From Trichuris trichiura (Eukaryota; Nematoda; Enoplea; Trichinellida; Trichuridae): 64,000 nt of DNA. Shown here piece by piece: positions 48,446 to 60,382 of the stretch. The stretch covers positions 186,001 to 250,000 of the forward strand of contig JBAJFE010000014.1 in NCBI GenBank assembly GCA_037903355.1, read 5' to 3'. A program made the position numbers and the translations under genes. The notes beneath the pieces were generated by a model, which saw only the letters and a list, made by a program, of their open reading frames with translations, did not search any database and had not been told where the DNA came from. The first letter of the stretch is position 1. Every line of letters begins with the position of its first letter.

Positions 48446-50846
48446 GGCGGACGCCTGTGTAGCTGAGGAAGCATTACGTTTTTGCGGGTACCGTTCGGTG
48501 CATGATTTGTACTAAGGACACCCTCAAACAAGGGATCCTTTTAAGACCTGTTGTTTCCAGCATAACAGGTGTTAATTCCAAACTTTGTTTATATTTAAAA
48601 ATAATAATACAACATCTACCGGTAATAGCATTTTCACACTCGGCCAAATCGTTAATAAATCGAAATCCCGATTGGGACAAAACCGTGGATAGATCGAAGT
48701 ATCGAGAACTCAGCATTCAAAAAGGTTGCAACCCTGATTTCGCCAACCATTCCTGATAACTCAGATATACGATAAGCTAACCACTTTCACAGAACCGGTC
48801 GATAGGGTAAGAGGAGCAGCTACTTCGGATTAAATATAAACGTGCTATGCATAATTCATCTTCAGTTCCCGGTTTTGGTCAGTCTGGCTCACTTGTAAGT
48901 AAACTACAAAATGCCCTACCAACGAATGAATTAGCAATATTAACAGAGAAAGATTCAGAATAATGTAATCCTACATTTCGCAAACGCTCTTGTTCTGTGG
49001 TCAGCGACGTGTTTGGGAAAGACTATGTTGAGAAGATGTACTTCCGTGGCTGAAACAGTAGATGTTTCGAACGTCCAAACTTGCCACCAGAAACATGGAA
49101 GAATTATACCTCACTGCTCAACGGAAAGTACAGAACTAACAGTGCAACTGAAGGATGGCAAACCAAGATTTAACAACTGATGGTTCTGCGTGATTCTTAG
49201 CTTTAGAGGTTCATTGAACTATTAAAAAATGAATAGCAAGAGAATGGACAAACTATCATCAAGTTTGTTAGCTGGGAAAGGTAAATAAAAGCCAATCTCA
49301 ATGTCATCCCTAATAAAGGAATTTTTAGATACCAGAAATTGTGAGCAACTGCAGTGAATATAAAAGCCGCCTCATATGGATGGATACCCAATTTAGCGCG
49401 AACGCCTGTATAATTTTGCTCAATATAACGACCGGAAAGAAGAAACTTAAACTAGATACTTGAAAATCGATACTACCAAAAAATGTGAACAAAATTTGTT
49501 AACGCGGTGCTTTTCCTGTGAACATAACTATGACCATAAGTTTCAGCTTTCATGGCCTATGGCAAACTCAGCAAACCAAAAGAAATTAATTAAAACTAAA
49601 AACAAGCTGCAAAGTACGATTAGGACGAATCGTGAACGCTGAAACAATAGACTGACTAACTACCCCTAACGATTGAACGCGACAACAAGTGGGAGACAAA
49701 CCATTAGCAGACAAAGAGCTGAATGAAGGCGGGCGCATGACCACCGCCGTTTTGGTGCTGCTTCTATCACATAAACACCGTCCCTTTGAATTCACTACAC
49801 AGGGTTAAACTTTTAAACTGAAAACGTGGAAGTCTGAATTGACGAAAGCCAGAATGACTTGAAATTTAGAGACAGCTGGAAAGACTGTCGAAGTCAGGAT
49901 TTCAACCTTTCCAAATGTTGGCATACCGACGTTTCGGTCTACTTACGATTTTAGCCCAAACAAAAATGACGAAAAAGTTTTCAGCAAGGTCTCAGCGGAT
50001 CATTGATTGAAACTATAAAAGCGTATCTTAAACAGATAAAATCCAGTTAGCTAATAAGGCAAGGCGGCAAAAAATAGAGAAGTTCCCAGCTGTGTCAAAT
50101 TGTTAATCATGTTTGCTGATTTGCGTATTGGCTATGTTTCAGCTGAGTATAGACGTTTATGCTTCCTTGCTTGAACAGCGGATAAATTTGGCACTTTTGA
50201 GATGTACATGTGGACCCGTAAAAAGCTTAGATAGTTTTTAATAGGAACGCAATCGTAAGGCGCGCTATTCAGATTAGTTTGCAGTAACAGCTAAGCGAAA
50301 CCGTACTAAATAAGTGTAAGCGGCAAGCCACTCGGCTTGCTGGCAATGATCAGCAAGAAATGGCAAGGTAAAGTGCGACGTAGGGTAGGGCATCTCACGT
50401 TAAACAGACAGATGGTGGTGATCCATCAGTGAGTTTGCCGAAGCCAAACTAACTCAAAATAAAGTGAAACATCTCCCATAGGATACAGATAGCATTGTTC
50501 CAAAAGGGACAACTGAAGAGCTTCCGAATTTCCGGTGAGAAAGAGGATCCAACCAGTTCCTTAATTTATATGAATATTTTTAATTAATTTCGAGTATCTA
50601 CTTATGAAGTTATGCTATATCCTAGCACTTTAAGCATTATTTTGCAATGCATTCTGTTTACCGCATAAACAAGAGATGTAACCTCGCAATGCGTTAATGG
50701 TACTTGCACTTGCATGGAGCAAGCGGAGGTGAAGTATTTCGCGCTCAGTTCTGCTTTGCGACAGCGGCTTGGTTCTGATGACTCTCTGCCTCCGCTCCTA
50801 AATCACATTGCCTTGCGACTATGCCCGCTTCCATCGTAGTAATTTC
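48446..50846. other. Spacer, no gene recognised
   Basis: Short frames only. A 27-bp block near 48908 is shared with 26265. Confidence 0.35.
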
Positions 50847-51118
50847 GCTATACTTGGTTGGTGGAAAAGCGTTTATTCCACTGACTCTACTGTCTTTACT
50901 CTTCGGCTGAGAGGACACTTGTTCAACTTAATCGCAACGAAAAAAACCTCCACTGAATGTGGGCAATTTCAATTTCACTGCAAGTTGAAGTCGGACAGCA
51001 AATTTACCTCCACAGTGATGGGTATGAATGAATGGTAACTACTACTCATGCGTTGTTTCCATTTCCGCATTGCCGATTGATTAGTCATAATCTAGGTGTA
51101 ATAAACAAGTGCTCATGT

Positions 51119-51340
51119 GACCACGGCGGTCACGAGGAAGGTCACCGAAGTTAGCCATGGCCAAACTAACCAATCACGAGGCAGGTCACCGAAGTTAGCC
51201 GTGGCCAAACTGACCAATCATTTTACTTTAACAATTAGGAAAGCCGTGGCAAACAGGCTCATGTGACCACGGCAGTCACGAGGAAGGTCACCGAAGTTAG
51301 TCGTGGCCAAACTGACCAATCATTTTACTTCGACAATTAG
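51119..51340 (+). repeat. Short tandem repeats upstream of the TATA box
   Basis: Three copies of a motif containing GAAGGTCACCGAAGTTAG and GGCCAAACTGACCAATC, spaced about 48 and 95 bp. The inverted partner near 62520-62600 has one copy, so copy number varies between the two elements. Confidence 0.75.
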
Positions 51341-51348
51341 GGAAGCAC

Positions 51349-51885
51349 GTGGCAAGCACACAATTATGCCACGCCCCGCAGTATTTACTCAGAGAAAAGG
51401 TATATAAAGCGGTCATTGCTGGTGGTGGCGGTCAGTGTGAATACAGCGCCTGTGTCGTCCTGTTGCGCCTCTCTCTCCCTCTCCTTCATAGTTCGGTTTG
51501 CCGTGTATTCATCAGGACATCCAATGAATTCTTTTCTAATGAAGCATGGAAGCCAGCTCAGCAATTACACTATGTACATGACGCTCAACCATTTTCCTTT
51601 GCCCATACCTTGGAAACAGAAGCTTATAGTCGACGCTGTACCTGCGATTCATTTCAAGAAATGAATTTACCTTGGTGCTCCGAACTCACCGTTTCTGAGA
51701 AACAACTCAAGATTTTTTTAGCAGTATACTTGCAATTCAGAAAGCGTCTGGGAAAAGTTATGGAATGCTCCATTAAAGCGCTTAACGCTCAGATGTTGTT
51801 TAAAGTGGCCAAAGTTGCAGTGCTGCTCTGTGTGCGGAAAAATATATTGGACCTTACGGAGACCTCAGCTAATTACGTTGTTTGA
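51349..51885 (+). CDS. Element-encoded ORF of unknown function, 178 codons
   Basis: An open frame containing LLREKVYKAVIAG, SRRCTCDSFQE and CSELTVSEKQLKIFLAVYL. The inverted copy encodes recognisable counterparts at 62511-62311 and 62278-61967 but is broken between them. The TATA box lies inside this frame, so part of it may be fortuitously open promoter sequence. The downstream part from about residue 80 is the portion conserved best at the protein level. No known domain is recognised. Confidence 0.35.
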   Translation: MASTQLCHAPQYLLREKVYKAVIAGGGGQCEYSACVVLLRLSLPLLHSSVCRVFIRTSNEFFSNEAWKPAQQLHYVHDAQPFSFAHTLETEAYSRRCTCDSFQEMNLPWCSELTVSEKQLKIFLAVYLQFRKRLGKVMECSIKALNAQMLFKVAKVAVLLCVRKNILDLTETSANYVV

Positions 51886-52599
51886 TGAAGATGATTTGCC
51901 AAAGCGTACAACATTTCACGCCACGAAGCGGTGATCTTTCCTCATGAACTCTATTTGACCTCTTTGTAGTACTGAGCAGTTATGATCACATGATGGTCAC
52001 ATGTTCCTCATGATCACACGTCATAGTGAAGTGTCTTCTCATGTTCACATGATGATCACATGTGAACTGAATTGGATGTCTAGATGACTGGATACAAAAG
52101 AGTTCTCTAAAAAAGGTGCACTGTTGTCTCGGTTTTATTCTCTTCACCAACAGGAGATGCTCTTTGCTTAGATGGCTGTTTTCGACGATTTTGCCTGGCG
52201 TCAAAGAATCTTTGCGAAAGTGAGTACATTATTCCGCGCACTTTGATTATTGGAATTACAACAGAGAAATTCACATTTTCAGCGGTTGACAATGAAGAAA
52301 TGCGTGTAGGAAAAAAGAAAAGCTGGTGATAGCAGCTTGCGCATGGCGTACGTATTGTTCAACGCATTTGAGCACAGTTAAACACCGTTATGGTACGTCA
52401 TGACAGACACCCAACGGCTTTCGACTGCGACTGTCTTCTTCACTATCGTGATCGCAGCACCGAAACACTGCTGATGCGCAGAACATCGTCGGTCACTGCA
52501 CTTTCAACGCAATAATGCTTTATGTTCGTTAAGAAAGTGACTCTTGTCTCCACGTGGTCTATGTTTGATGGCAAGAAAGCCAGTCTGCATCATAACCGC

Positions 52600-52960
52600 A
52601 GCAAAGATTTGATTGATGAAGTACATGTGTGTATGCTTAAGCTCAGAAGCTTTCCTCGACACTGTGCAGTTACTGCCTACTATGGGCACATGAGTACGTG
52701 TGCTCAGATTGCTTCCGCGGTGTTGCAAGTGTCACTACATTTTGTACGACAGACGAAGGCGAAATATACGGTTGTGTTGGAGTTTTGCTTTCCCTTGCTA
52801 GCGTTTCTTGTTTCCCGTGTCTGCCTTCAGCATTTCCGTTTCATGGAAACCACTCTGGAAATAGCAAAAACTATGAGATTGGCCTTGTCATCAACAGTTT
52901 GTTGGGCCTAAAATGCTTTACTGTGGATGACTTATCTCACTGTAAGTGCCAATGTGAAGT
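52600..52960 (+). mobile_element. Unclassified element, plus-strand copy (block II)
   Basis: Aligns in reverse complement with 60383-60760, both containing GTGTGCTCAGATTGCTTC and CATTTCCGTTTCATGGAA. One frame is recognisably conserved in both (CSDCF.GV, TFCTT, AFPFHGN), ending in CKCQCE just before the minisatellite starts. Probably part of the same element as block I, since the order is preserved in both copies. Confidence 0.55.
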
Positions 52961-52961
52961 T

Positions 52962-53812
52962 GCAGTTACACACGCTGGAATTCCCTTTGTGATATCCCGT
53001 GCATAATGGAGTTATAGTGCAGTTACACACGCTGGAATTCCCTTTGTGATATCCCGTGCATACTGCAGTTAAAGCGCAGTTACACACGCTGGAATTCCCT
53101 TTGTGATATCCCGTGCATACTGCAGTTAAAGCGCAGTTACACACGCTGGAATTCCCGTTGTGATATCCTGTGCATGCTGGAGTTACAGCGCAGTTACACA
53201 CGCTGGAATTCCCTTTGTAATATCCTGTGCATACTGGAATTACAGTGCAGTTACACACGCTGGAATTCCCGTTGTGATATCCCGTGCATACTGGAATTGC
53301 AGCAGTTACACACGCAGGAATTCCTTTTGTGATATCCCGTGCATAATGGAGTTATAGTGCAGTTACACACGCTGGAATTACACATGCTGGAATTCCCTTT
53401 GTGATATCCCGTGCATACTGCAGTTAAAGTGCAGTTACACACGCGGGAATTCTCGTTGTGATATCCCGTGCATGCTGGAGTTACAGCGCAGTTACACACG
53501 CTGGAATTCCTTTTGTAATATCCTGTGCATACTGGAATTACAGTGCAGTTACACACGCTGGAATTCCCGTTGTGATATCCCGTGCATACTGGAATTGCAG
53601 CAGTTACACACGCAGGAATTCCTTTTGTGATATCCCGTGCATAATGGAGTTATAGTGCAGTTACACACGCTGGAATTACACATGCTGGAATTCCCTTTGT
53701 GATATCCCGTGCATACTGCAGTTAAAGTGCAGTTACACACGCGGGAATTCTCGTTGTGATATCCCGTGCAAACTGCAGTTACAGTACCGTTAAACACGCT
53801 GGAAATACACAC
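52962..53812. repeat. 57-bp minisatellite with about 300-bp higher-order repeat
   Basis: About 15 units beginning GCAGTTACACACGCTGGAAT and containing GTGATATCCCGTGCATA. Unit starts at 52962, 53019, 53076, 53133, 53190 and 53247 give an exact 57-bp period. The stretch 53160-53357 recurs at 53458-53655, a higher-order period of 298 bp. Because 57 is a multiple of three, minus-strand frames stay open as 19-residue Cys-rich repeats (VCNC...CTGYH), but this is most likely a by-product of the period. Confidence 0.92.
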
Positions 53813-53819
53813 GGAATGA

Positions 53820-54215
53820 ACTAGATCCAGCAGTGGTTATGCCCTTCTTAAGCGGCAAATCTTCGTGCGATATCCATTTATGTTGGTTGCTTTGCTTGGT
53901 ATCATTAGTTCTCCAGGAACGGAGTTATCGGACAAGAGTAGAATCAGTTTTCCTCTGTTTCTCACTGTAACCCCTGCCAAGGGAGATTGCTAAGTGTATT
54001 GGATTACGCATTATGGATGTCAAGCCAATCTGGCACTTTCGGCAAGTACTTGTACCAGTGGAAACGCTATGACAAGGACTATTTACTGTTCGGACTGCTT
54101 ATGCTGGATTCGCAAGGTTTAGTACTCAGAATTAACTAGTTCCAGCAGTGGTTATATCCGCCTTAAGCGGCATATTTTCGTGCGATATCCATTTATGTTG
54201 GTTGCTTTGCGAGGT
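53820..54215 (+). repeat. Direct repeat pair downstream of the minisatellite
   Basis: About 75 bp at 53820 recurs at about 54136, 317 bp apart; both contain TTCGTGCGATATCCATTTAT and the TTAAGCGGCA block. Confidence 0.75.
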
Positions 54216-54384
54216 TAGGTATGGGTTGATGTCCAGAATGTAAGATGTGTTGTCAGCAGGCGTTTTGAAAATGCACCTCAAATACATGGAAATAATATGC
54301 GGTTGCTAGGTTTTAGGAGCAAAGTGAGGAGGAAAGAGAGTAACTGCGCCGGCGGTGAGACCGTTTTGAACTTAAGGGGGGAGG

Positions 54385-54535
54385 CTAGCTAGGTTAAAGA
54401 AAAGCAGGTAAGCTGGAGGGTGCAGTAGGTTTAGGAAAAGCGGGTAAAGTGGGGGTCCAATAGGTTAAGCAAAAGCAGGTAAGCTGGGTAAGGTGAGGTC
54501 CGGTACGTTAAGAAAAAGCAGGTGCGCAGGTCTGC
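54385..54535 (+). repeat. Degenerate G-rich tandem repeat, about 45 bp unit
   Basis: Three to four copies of a unit like GGTTAAGAAAAGCAGGTAAG followed by CTGGGG-type sequence. No gene is associated. Confidence 0.65.
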
Positions 54536-54659
54536 GGGAAGCTGAAAACTCAAAAGAACATGATTAGGTAGGTGAAAGAAAAGGATTCTAACAGGAAAGA
54601 AAAGGACTGTGTCGCAAAAGTTTGAGGTGGTAATCATTGGCGCAGTGACGGCGACGCTG

Positions 54660-55830
54660 ATTGCTCATCTGTGCGCCAATTCTTACTGGTCAGTTTACTG
54701 GTTAATGCCAGTAATCCATTGAATCGAAACTGTCTTGCCTCAAGTTCAACGCAAAAACTGATCAGTTGTCCGATATACGCGTTGTGCAGCACTGCATGGG
54801 CTATATACAACGAATCGTATTGAGTAGGTTTATTAGACGTCTATTACAACTGCTGCAGGCAAAACACAGATGAATAGATCGTATAATCGGATAAACATAG
54901 CGTATGCAGTGAATATTAATTGCACTGGCCAAAACGGTTAAGCTAAGAATGGTCTTCATCACTCTCTGGCAGTGCATCGTTTTTTGTGTCGTCAAACAGG
55001 GTAGAAATGGAGCACTTTTGAAAAGACTTCATAACGATTGACGTCTTTACCTTGCCCCATACCTTTATTACGAATTGGCACAGCAAAATGACCGATAGTG
55101 CTCACATTTATCCGCCGGGTGTGTACTTCTTCTGCCCTTTCGTTATACATTCTTTCCACTCTTCTCGCATTTAGTCTTTAAAAATCTTATTAATGCAAAC
55201 GTTCAGCGGTTGCAGAACTGATGTAAGCCCACTGAGGATTGCGGCTTATCCTATTTTATATTCCTTTAAATGTGATTTCGTTGTTTCTGCCAAGTGACTT
55301 CGGAATGAGTCCCACACCAGTATGATTCTGTTGCTGCTGTGGCCAGGCCTTTTTTCCAGATGTTGTCAATCCACAATCTCACACCCTGTTGATGCATGCA
55401 ACCGTTTTCATGAAAGCGCACAAAGGCGCGTCCTTTGACTTTTATTTCCTCTTAAATATGACCACAGACTTCAGCTTCATTCCATTAGCTAGGCACGATA
55501 GCACCACCGTAAAGTAGGTACTTTCATTGCTAGTACCCTTCACTACAATAAACTTTGCGCCTTTACTATCCATGGTTCTATTGCAAATCATAGCGAAAAA
55601 TATTGACTTCTCATCCATGTTATCGATGCTGCTCAATGGAAACTCATTTCTTTTTGTCAGGTTTTTGACATGGCTGGAAACAATTTCCTGAGATAGAGCA
55701 CAATTTCATTTTTTTCTGTAAAACACAGCTTCGGCTTTTGCTTATTTGGAGATCGCACGCTACGCGTCTTCAAAAAAGATACGTGTAAACTTTATCGCGT
55801 GTCGCTCTGTATCGCGCTCTCAGTAGCAAC
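54660..55830 (-). pseudogene. pogo/Tigger transposase copy 1, minus strand, broken
   Basis: The minus-strand frame at 55636-55442 reads SSIDNMDEKSIFFAMICNRT and continues GAKFIVVKGTSNESTYFTVV and VIFKRK. This is the Tigger/jerky-type DDE domain around its first catalytic Asp. Weaker downstream matches (ENGCMHQQGVRLWIDNIWKK and the C-terminal acidic tail) are split by stops and frameshifts. Its 3' flank at 54660-54800 is the reverse complement of 57990-58120, confirming two inverted copies of one element. Confidence 0.82.
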
Positions 55831-55869
55831 TGAAGAAACCATGTGACTAACGAAGAATAAGTTTGCTTA

Positions 55870-56500
55870 ACGAAGGAATTTTTCAGTTTTATTCGGCGCA
55901 TTCTGCATGCGAGCAATAACGAGAAGCTACTAAGCCGGATTCAAGTTGGAAGTCGTCGTGATGGCAATAGAAAGCAACAACGCACAGGCGGTCAGGAAGT
56001 ATCGCATTACCCGGAAGATGGTGACAGATTGGAGGAAACAGAAAGAAGCCCTGAAGAAGATGTTGAAGAAACAATGCGCAAGACGCTCAGGCATCCCCTC
56101 CTTGTCGGAACTGGAAAACAGATTGGCAGAGTGAGTACGAGAACAGTGACAGAGCGCCTGTATCATCACATGGACAGATAGAGAGATGAATCGTTGAACT
56201 GGACCCACTGCAACCCATACTTATCCTACGCCTCTCCCGTAACGCATGGATGATGCAGCGGTTTCATGAGATAAAAGACGAAAATTGCACAGAAAATGCA
56301 TGCGGCTTTGGAGGGCAAGCTGGACGACACAGAAAATGATGGACTGCCAGACAGTCATAAAGACCATACGTAGCTTAACTGTTTTGTCTCCTGCAATGAA
56401 TGTTCTCCGCGTCATGCACCCTGTTTATCCGCTTCTACGATCTATTCATCTATTTTTTACATACAGTAGTTGCAGTAGACATCCAGTAAACCTGAAGATA
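55870..56500 (+). pseudogene. pogo/Tigger copy 2, internally deleted
   Basis: Begins with the CENP-B-like helix-turn-helix region: KLEVVVMAIESNNAQAVRKY, then ITRKMVTDWRKQKEALKKM and ELENRLAE followed by a stop. It then jumps to the C-terminal tail (DDTENDGLPDS). The whole DDE catalytic domain is missing, so this is a deletion derivative. Confidence 0.78.
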
Positions 56501-56682
56501 TAATGTCTTTGTACGAGACTATAACTTTACACAATAAACTGTTTTTATAACGTAGTGAATGTCCCGTTATATGTACAATAACCTTTAATCTCCGGAGCTT
56601 TCAAGTCAATCGTGACCGGCCTCCAACAGTCATAAAATAAATGTAATTTGCAAAGCGAGGTCAACCTTCAATCGTTTTTGTT

Positions 56683-58120
56683 GTGAAAACGGGAAGAAAC
56701 CCTGAATATGCCGAAGAAAAAACGCGCAAGACGCTGAGGCATTTGATCAGAACTAGGGAACAGTTTGGCAGAATGAGTAAGACAACAGCGACAGAGCATC
56801 ACAACGACAGAGATGAGAGCTCAAGCGACAAACTGGGCCGACTGCAACCCATACTTATCCTACGCCTTTACAGTAACGGCTGGATGGTGCAGCCGTTTGA
56901 CGAAAACGAAGGACCTCGTCCTGAGACAGAAGACAAAAATTGCGCAAAAAACGCCTGCGGATTTCGAGGATAAGCTGTGTAACTTCCGGCGGTATATTTA
57001 CACGTATCTTTTCTGAAGAAGCGTAGCGTGCGATCTCCAAATAAGCAAAAGTCGAAGCGGTGTTTTACAGAAGAAATGAAACTGTGCTCTATCTCACGAA
57101 ATTGTATTTCCAGGCATGTCAGAAAATTGACAAGAGGAAATGAGTTTCCATTGGACAACATCAATAATATGGATGACATGCCAATATTTTTCGGTATGAT
57201 TGGCAATAGAACCATGGATAGTAAAGGCAGAAAGTTTATTATAGTGAAAGGCACTAGCCATGAAAGAACTCACTTACGGTAATGCTGTCCTGGGTGGCTA
57301 ATGGAATGAAGCTGAAGCTCAAGGTCATATTTAAGAGAAAAAAAGGTCAAAGGAAGATTTTCCATCTAGCGCCTTTGTCCACTATTATGAGAATGGCTGG
57401 ATGGATGAACAGGTGTGAGATTGTGGATTGACGGTATCTGGAGAAAAAGACCTGGGCATGGTAACAACAGAAGCTTATTGGTGTGGGACTCATTCCGAAG
57501 TGACGCAGCACAAACAATAAAATCACATTTAAACGAATATAAAATGGAAACAGTCGTAATCCCTGGTGGGCTTACATCAGTCCTGCAACCGCTGGATGTT
57601 TGCATTAACAAGCCCTTCAGAGACTTCATGCGAGAAGAGTGGAAAGAATGTATAACGAACGGGCCAAGACTTACACAGCCGGCGGACGAATGCGAGCTCC
57701 ATCGCTCAGTTTGCTGTGCCAGTTCGTAATAAAGGCGTGCAGCAAACTAAAGTCGGAAACCGTTATGAAATCTCTCCGAAAGTGCTCTTTTTCTACCCTG
57801 TTGCACGACACAGAAGACGATGAAGTGCCAGACAGTGACGAGACCATTCTTAGAATAGTCGTTTTGTCCCGTGCAATTAATGTTCACTGCATCATGCACC
57901 ATGTTTATCCTCTTCTGCAATCTATTCATCTGTGTTTTACATGCACTAGTTGTAATAGACGTTCAACAAACCTATTCAATACGATTCATTTTTTATAGCC
58001 TACGCAATGCTGTACACAGGTGTTAATCGGCAGCTGATTAGTTTCCGCGTTGAACTAGAGGCAAGACAGTTTTGATTGAATGGATGATGGGCATCAACAG
58101 GAAACTGATTAATCAGAAGT
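56683..58120 (+). pseudogene. pogo/Tigger transposase copy 3, broken
   Basis: Lacks the first DNA-binding part. In order, across several frames: KIAQKTPADFEDKLCNFRRY, NINNMDDMPIFFGMIGNRTM (first Asp region), RKFIIVKGTSHERTH, SLLVWDSFRSD (second Asp), VIPGGLTSVLQPLDVCINKP (third acidic region), REEWKECI, then the acidic tail DTEDDEVPDSDET. Multiple stops and frameshifts; inactive. The DNA-binding half is represented in copy 2 and the 3' end in copy 1. Confidence 0.85.
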
Positions 58121-58264
58121 GACCTAGACTTGAGCAATCAGTGCCACTGTCACTGGGCTAATCATTATCACTCTTTACTTACATACACTAACAATCTTTT
58201 TGAAAATAATCGACCAGTTCAGATTAAGGTTCAAATAACAGAGAAGCAAATAACCAACCAATCA

Positions 58265-59340
58265 CGACAAAATGAAAGGTCCCAAAGGAGAAAACGAAGT
58301 TCGTTTAGGCCACTGCTCCCTTGACTGTCATGAAAACATGCACTTTTACATCACTTACCTGTACTCTAAAAATTTCAGACGATTACAAAATGCAAAGCCC
58401 CGGAAATTTAATGAAACTTCTAGCAGCTGCATGACGCAGCGCTCATTTACGACTGCAGGGAATCATGGAAAAAGTGAAAGGTCTCAAAGGAGAAAATACG
58501 ACGGATCATTACGATAACGTACTCTCGTACTCTCTTACTGAATATCGGAACTTGAAAAGTTTTGTCATTTGCACGTTTTCTGACTTACTTGAAGGCCCAA
58601 TGGATACAGTGCTCCCGTTTGAGCTATTCGTAACTTCAGGAAACACATGTTCTAACGATTACTGTTATATTGCCGCGGTTGTCGTATCATAAAGCACGGC
58701 GACCTGTAAGACCAAAGCATTCAGAAACTGTATGAAATCTGAGATATCATACACTTTTACATACGTACCTGCAATGGAAACATACTCTCTAAAGATTTCA
58801 CAAGGTTGTAGAATGCAAAGCCGCGGAAATTCAAGCAGCTGCAAGACGCAGCACTGAATGCATTCATTCACGAGTCGGAGGATCAAGGAAAAAGTGAAAG
58901 CTCCCAAAGGAGAAAGAGAAATATGTTTTCGCGACTGGAAGCGATTGCTCATCATGAAAACATTCTCTTTCACAGAAAGTGAGAACTTGAGAAGGTTTCG
59001 CCATTTGTCCGCCGTCTTACTTTTTGAAAGCCCAATAAACATTCGACCAGTTTAGGCACTTGCAGGGAGCATTTAGCCATCATAACTTAATCGCCGTGAG
59101 GTACCGATGTCCTGCTTACGAACATTTCTGTAAACATTTAACAACTCACCAGGAAGCAGCATGCGCCGACAAGACGACCATATTTTTTGCTTCTTTGTTA
59201 GACAACGGAAACTGGTGAGATGGCTGAAACAAGCTTGTCCTCCAGCTGACTTTCCTGCATTCGACAAGTCTAAGCGCTTGCAGAATTTAATCTTCGTGGA
59301 ATGGTAGTGCCCACCTGCGAACACTTCTGTGAAAGCTTAA
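58265..59340 (+). repeat. Degenerate tandem repeat, about 420 bp period
   Basis: GTGAAAGGTCTCAAAGGAGA-type sequence occurs at 58271, 58474 and 58893. The blocks 58325-58490 and 58748-58905 align throughout (ACACTTTTACAT, AATGCAAAGCC.CGGAAATT, GCAGCTGCA.GACGCAGC). A further degenerate pair is near 59060 and 59290. No gene is recognised. Confidence 0.65.
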
Positions 59341-59724
59341 TAACTCCTCCAGGACGTCTAGGTTGTTTAAAGACTTGAGCAACCTTCCTTTTTTCTCCAC
59401 ATAAGCTCTCTTTTGATGGAGAACACATTAAGTGATTTCGTAAGCGCGCAACAAATGGAGCTCCTCAGACGATTTCAGCAAAGAATCCTTACATATTCAG
59501 CTAACGTCCTGTACAGACTGGTCACGTCAGAGCTGTTAACAGAAGCAACTATTTTCAAGAAAGCACATAAGCTTTCTTAACATTTAAAGTTCTACAATTT
59601 TCTCACATGGGCAGAATTCATGGTTCCGGTCACAACAAACATGGATTCCACAAGCCGATATGCCCGTCAGTAGTAACGTAAAAGAGCAACCGACCAAAGT
59701 CGAACAGTGTTCAGTCCCTCCAAA

Positions 59725-60063
59725 ATGATCACGTCAACGAGGCTAGCACTTTCGTGCCAAATCTGCCGCCAGTATAAGTCGCAAAATCCGATAGAGCAGA
59801 CTTCAGTAATTTTACGTATAGCGAACTGTGATTACTCTACACTTCCTATTGCTTCTGCATCAGTAAGGCTTCACGCATGTATCACAGAAGAATCAAACCT
59901 TAATGCACGGCCAAGTGGGAAATATCATCAAAACAATCTCTTGCGGGACAAAGTTGACCACGATGAACAATTTGAGGTACCAATTACCCTTAGCCGTAAC
60001 TGGAAACAGAGCCTGGAACAATGCATCCATTTCCTCAGCACTTGGGTGATTGATTTTCCCTAA
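59725..60063 (+). CDS. Possible small intronless gene, 112 aa
   Basis: Frame from ATG 59725 (MITSTRLALSCQICRQYKSQ) to TAA. The N-terminus is Arg/Ser/Thr-rich without acidic residues, as in mitochondrial presequences; the C-terminus has VPITLSRNWKQSLEQCIHFL. Composition looks protein-like, but no family is recognised and no flanking introns are needed. It may also be a chance frame in repeat-rich DNA. Confidence 0.3.
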   Translation: MITSTRLALSCQICRQYKSQNPIEQTSVILRIANCDYSTLPIASASVRLHACITEESNLNARPSGKYHQNNLLRDKVDHDEQFEVPITLSRNWKQSLEQCIHFLSTWVIDFP

Positions 60064-60382
60064 GACATACATACATGGTGGTGCCTCATCTGGTCATTCG
60101 TTGAGCTATATTGTGAGCTAAGGACCATAGCAAGAGACAGAAAGTTGTGTTTGTTAGTACACAAGTGCTACCAACGCACTGATGCATCGAAACAGTCAAA
60201 AACTACACAGGATACAAGTCGTTACTGTATATGTACCTAAAAAGAAATTACTTCGCTTCAACCTTTTGGAAGACATATGAATTTAACAACATTCAATTTC
60301 CGATTCCCTTGAATATCGACACTTCGTTTCCTTCACTCCACTATGCACCGAATATTAAAAAAGGATTCAACGTGTCTATGGC

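Larger units (their letters stand above)
50847..52060 (+). mobile_element. Unclassified TATA-containing element, plus-strand copy (block I)
   Basis: Aligns as an inverted copy with 61820-62870. From left to right: a segment ending CTCCACAGTGATGGGTATGA, an AATAAA-like GTAATAAAC, direct repeats of GTCACGAGGAAGGTCACCGA (see separate entry), a TATA box at 51401-51409 (TATATAAAG), then a long open frame at 51349-51885. The layout (short repeats, then TATA, then a start region) resembles an LTR or promoter-bearing end, but termini, primer-binding site and target duplications were not identified. Confidence 0.6.

Noticed and set aside
52932..53812. Cys-rich repeat protein encoded by the minisatellite (minus strand)
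   Set aside because: Frames stay open because the 57-bp period is divisible by three; no start context, splice signals or non-repetitive flanks support a gene.
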